Below, piece by piece: positions 5,744-5,798 of a stretch of 5,798 nucleotides of DNA. The stretch lies in assembly GCA_027485075.1 (NCBI GenBank), contig JAIXRT010000100.1, positions 1 through 5,798 on the forward strand. Direction: 5' to 3'. A program made the translations under genes and the position numbers. The stretch's first letter is position 1; the number at the start of each line of letters is the position of its first letter. Source of the stretch: Cytophagaceae bacterium (lineage in GTDB: Bacteria; Bacteroidota; Bacteroidia; Cytophagales; Spirosomataceae). Under the pieces are notes generated by a model. The model was not told where the DNA came from, did not search any database, and saw only the letters and a program-made list of their open reading frames with translations.

Positions 5744-5798
5744 TACCAAGTAAAAAAGCGTAATCCTTTGCGATATCCTTGAAGCGCTTGTAACGTCC
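5740..5798 (-). CDS. 3' end of an unidentified convergent gene (cut by window edge)
   Basis: On the minus strand one frame enters from the right edge and reads 18 codons to TAA at 5742-5740 (ending LRFFTWY), overlapping the prmC stop by three bases. Its codons (TTA, CAA, GGA, AAA, TTT) look like those of neighbouring genes, and a tail-to-tail stop overlap is common. A second minus-strand frame also remains open from the edge and reads 26 codons to TAA at 5720-5718 (ending NETIAAQ), overlapping prmC more deeply; it is the alternative. Too little is visible to name a family. No terminator hairpin is apparent between prmC and this end. Confidence 0.35.
   Translation of the reverse strand, partial: TLQALQGYRKGLRFFTWY

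Overview
The window looks like a chromosomal segment from a Bacteroidota bacterium, probably an aquatic or soil Cytophagales-type organism; the genus cannot be read from this sequence alone. The signs are moderate AT bias, start codons mostly without a strong Shine-Dalgarno sequence, a near-perfect Bacteroidota-type promoter (TTTG, 19 bp, TATATTTG) before the central operon, and protein families common in that phylum: a DUF1080 hydrolase, an SMP-30 lactonase, and a GMC oxidoreductase with a gluconate 2-dehydrogenase subunit 3.

Layout: (1) 1-615, minus strand, the N-terminal 205 residues of RimO, the ribosomal protein S12 methylthiotransferase, cut by the left edge. (2) 616-740, a divergent intergenic region. 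(3) 741-1448, plus strand, a secreted DUF1080 (3-keto-disaccharide hydrolase domain) protein. (4) 1449-1476, a strong GC-rich hairpin that serves as a terminator between convergent genes and contains the stop codon of the next gene. (5) 1470-4764, minus strand, a three-gene operon transcribed leftward: a Tat-exported gluconate 2-dehydrogenase subunit 3-like protein, a GMC-family FAD oxidoreductase whose ATG overlaps the preceding TGA, and, after an intergenic terminator-like hairpin, an exported SMP-30/gluconolactonase-like protein. (6) 4765-4894, a divergent intergenic region with the operon promoter and a 33-bp interrupted palindrome. (7) 4895-5743, plus strand, PrmC, the release factor glutamine methyltransferase. 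(8) 5740-5798, probably the 3' end of an unidentified convergent gene.

The ends are translation housekeeping genes (rimO, prmC). The middle is an accessory carbohydrate-oxidation cluster. The GMC protein has no signal peptide of its own; its partner carries a twin-arginine signal, so the pair probably crosses the membrane folded and acts in the periplasm. The GMC enzyme could oxidise a sugar at C3, giving a 3-keto-glycoside for the DUF1080 protein to cleave, or at C1, giving a lactone for the SMP-30 protein to open. Both downstream activities are encoded here and both proteins have export signals. The real substrate is not readable from sequence. No cytochrome c subunit, transporter or dedicated regulator is visible in the window.

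Two start codons are assigned inside longer open frames: 4764 (not the TTG at 4788) for the subunit 3 gene and 4204 (not the GTG at 4213) for the GMC gene. No tRNA, rRNA, CRISPR array or insertion sequence was seen, and no stretch over 300 bases lacks a gene.
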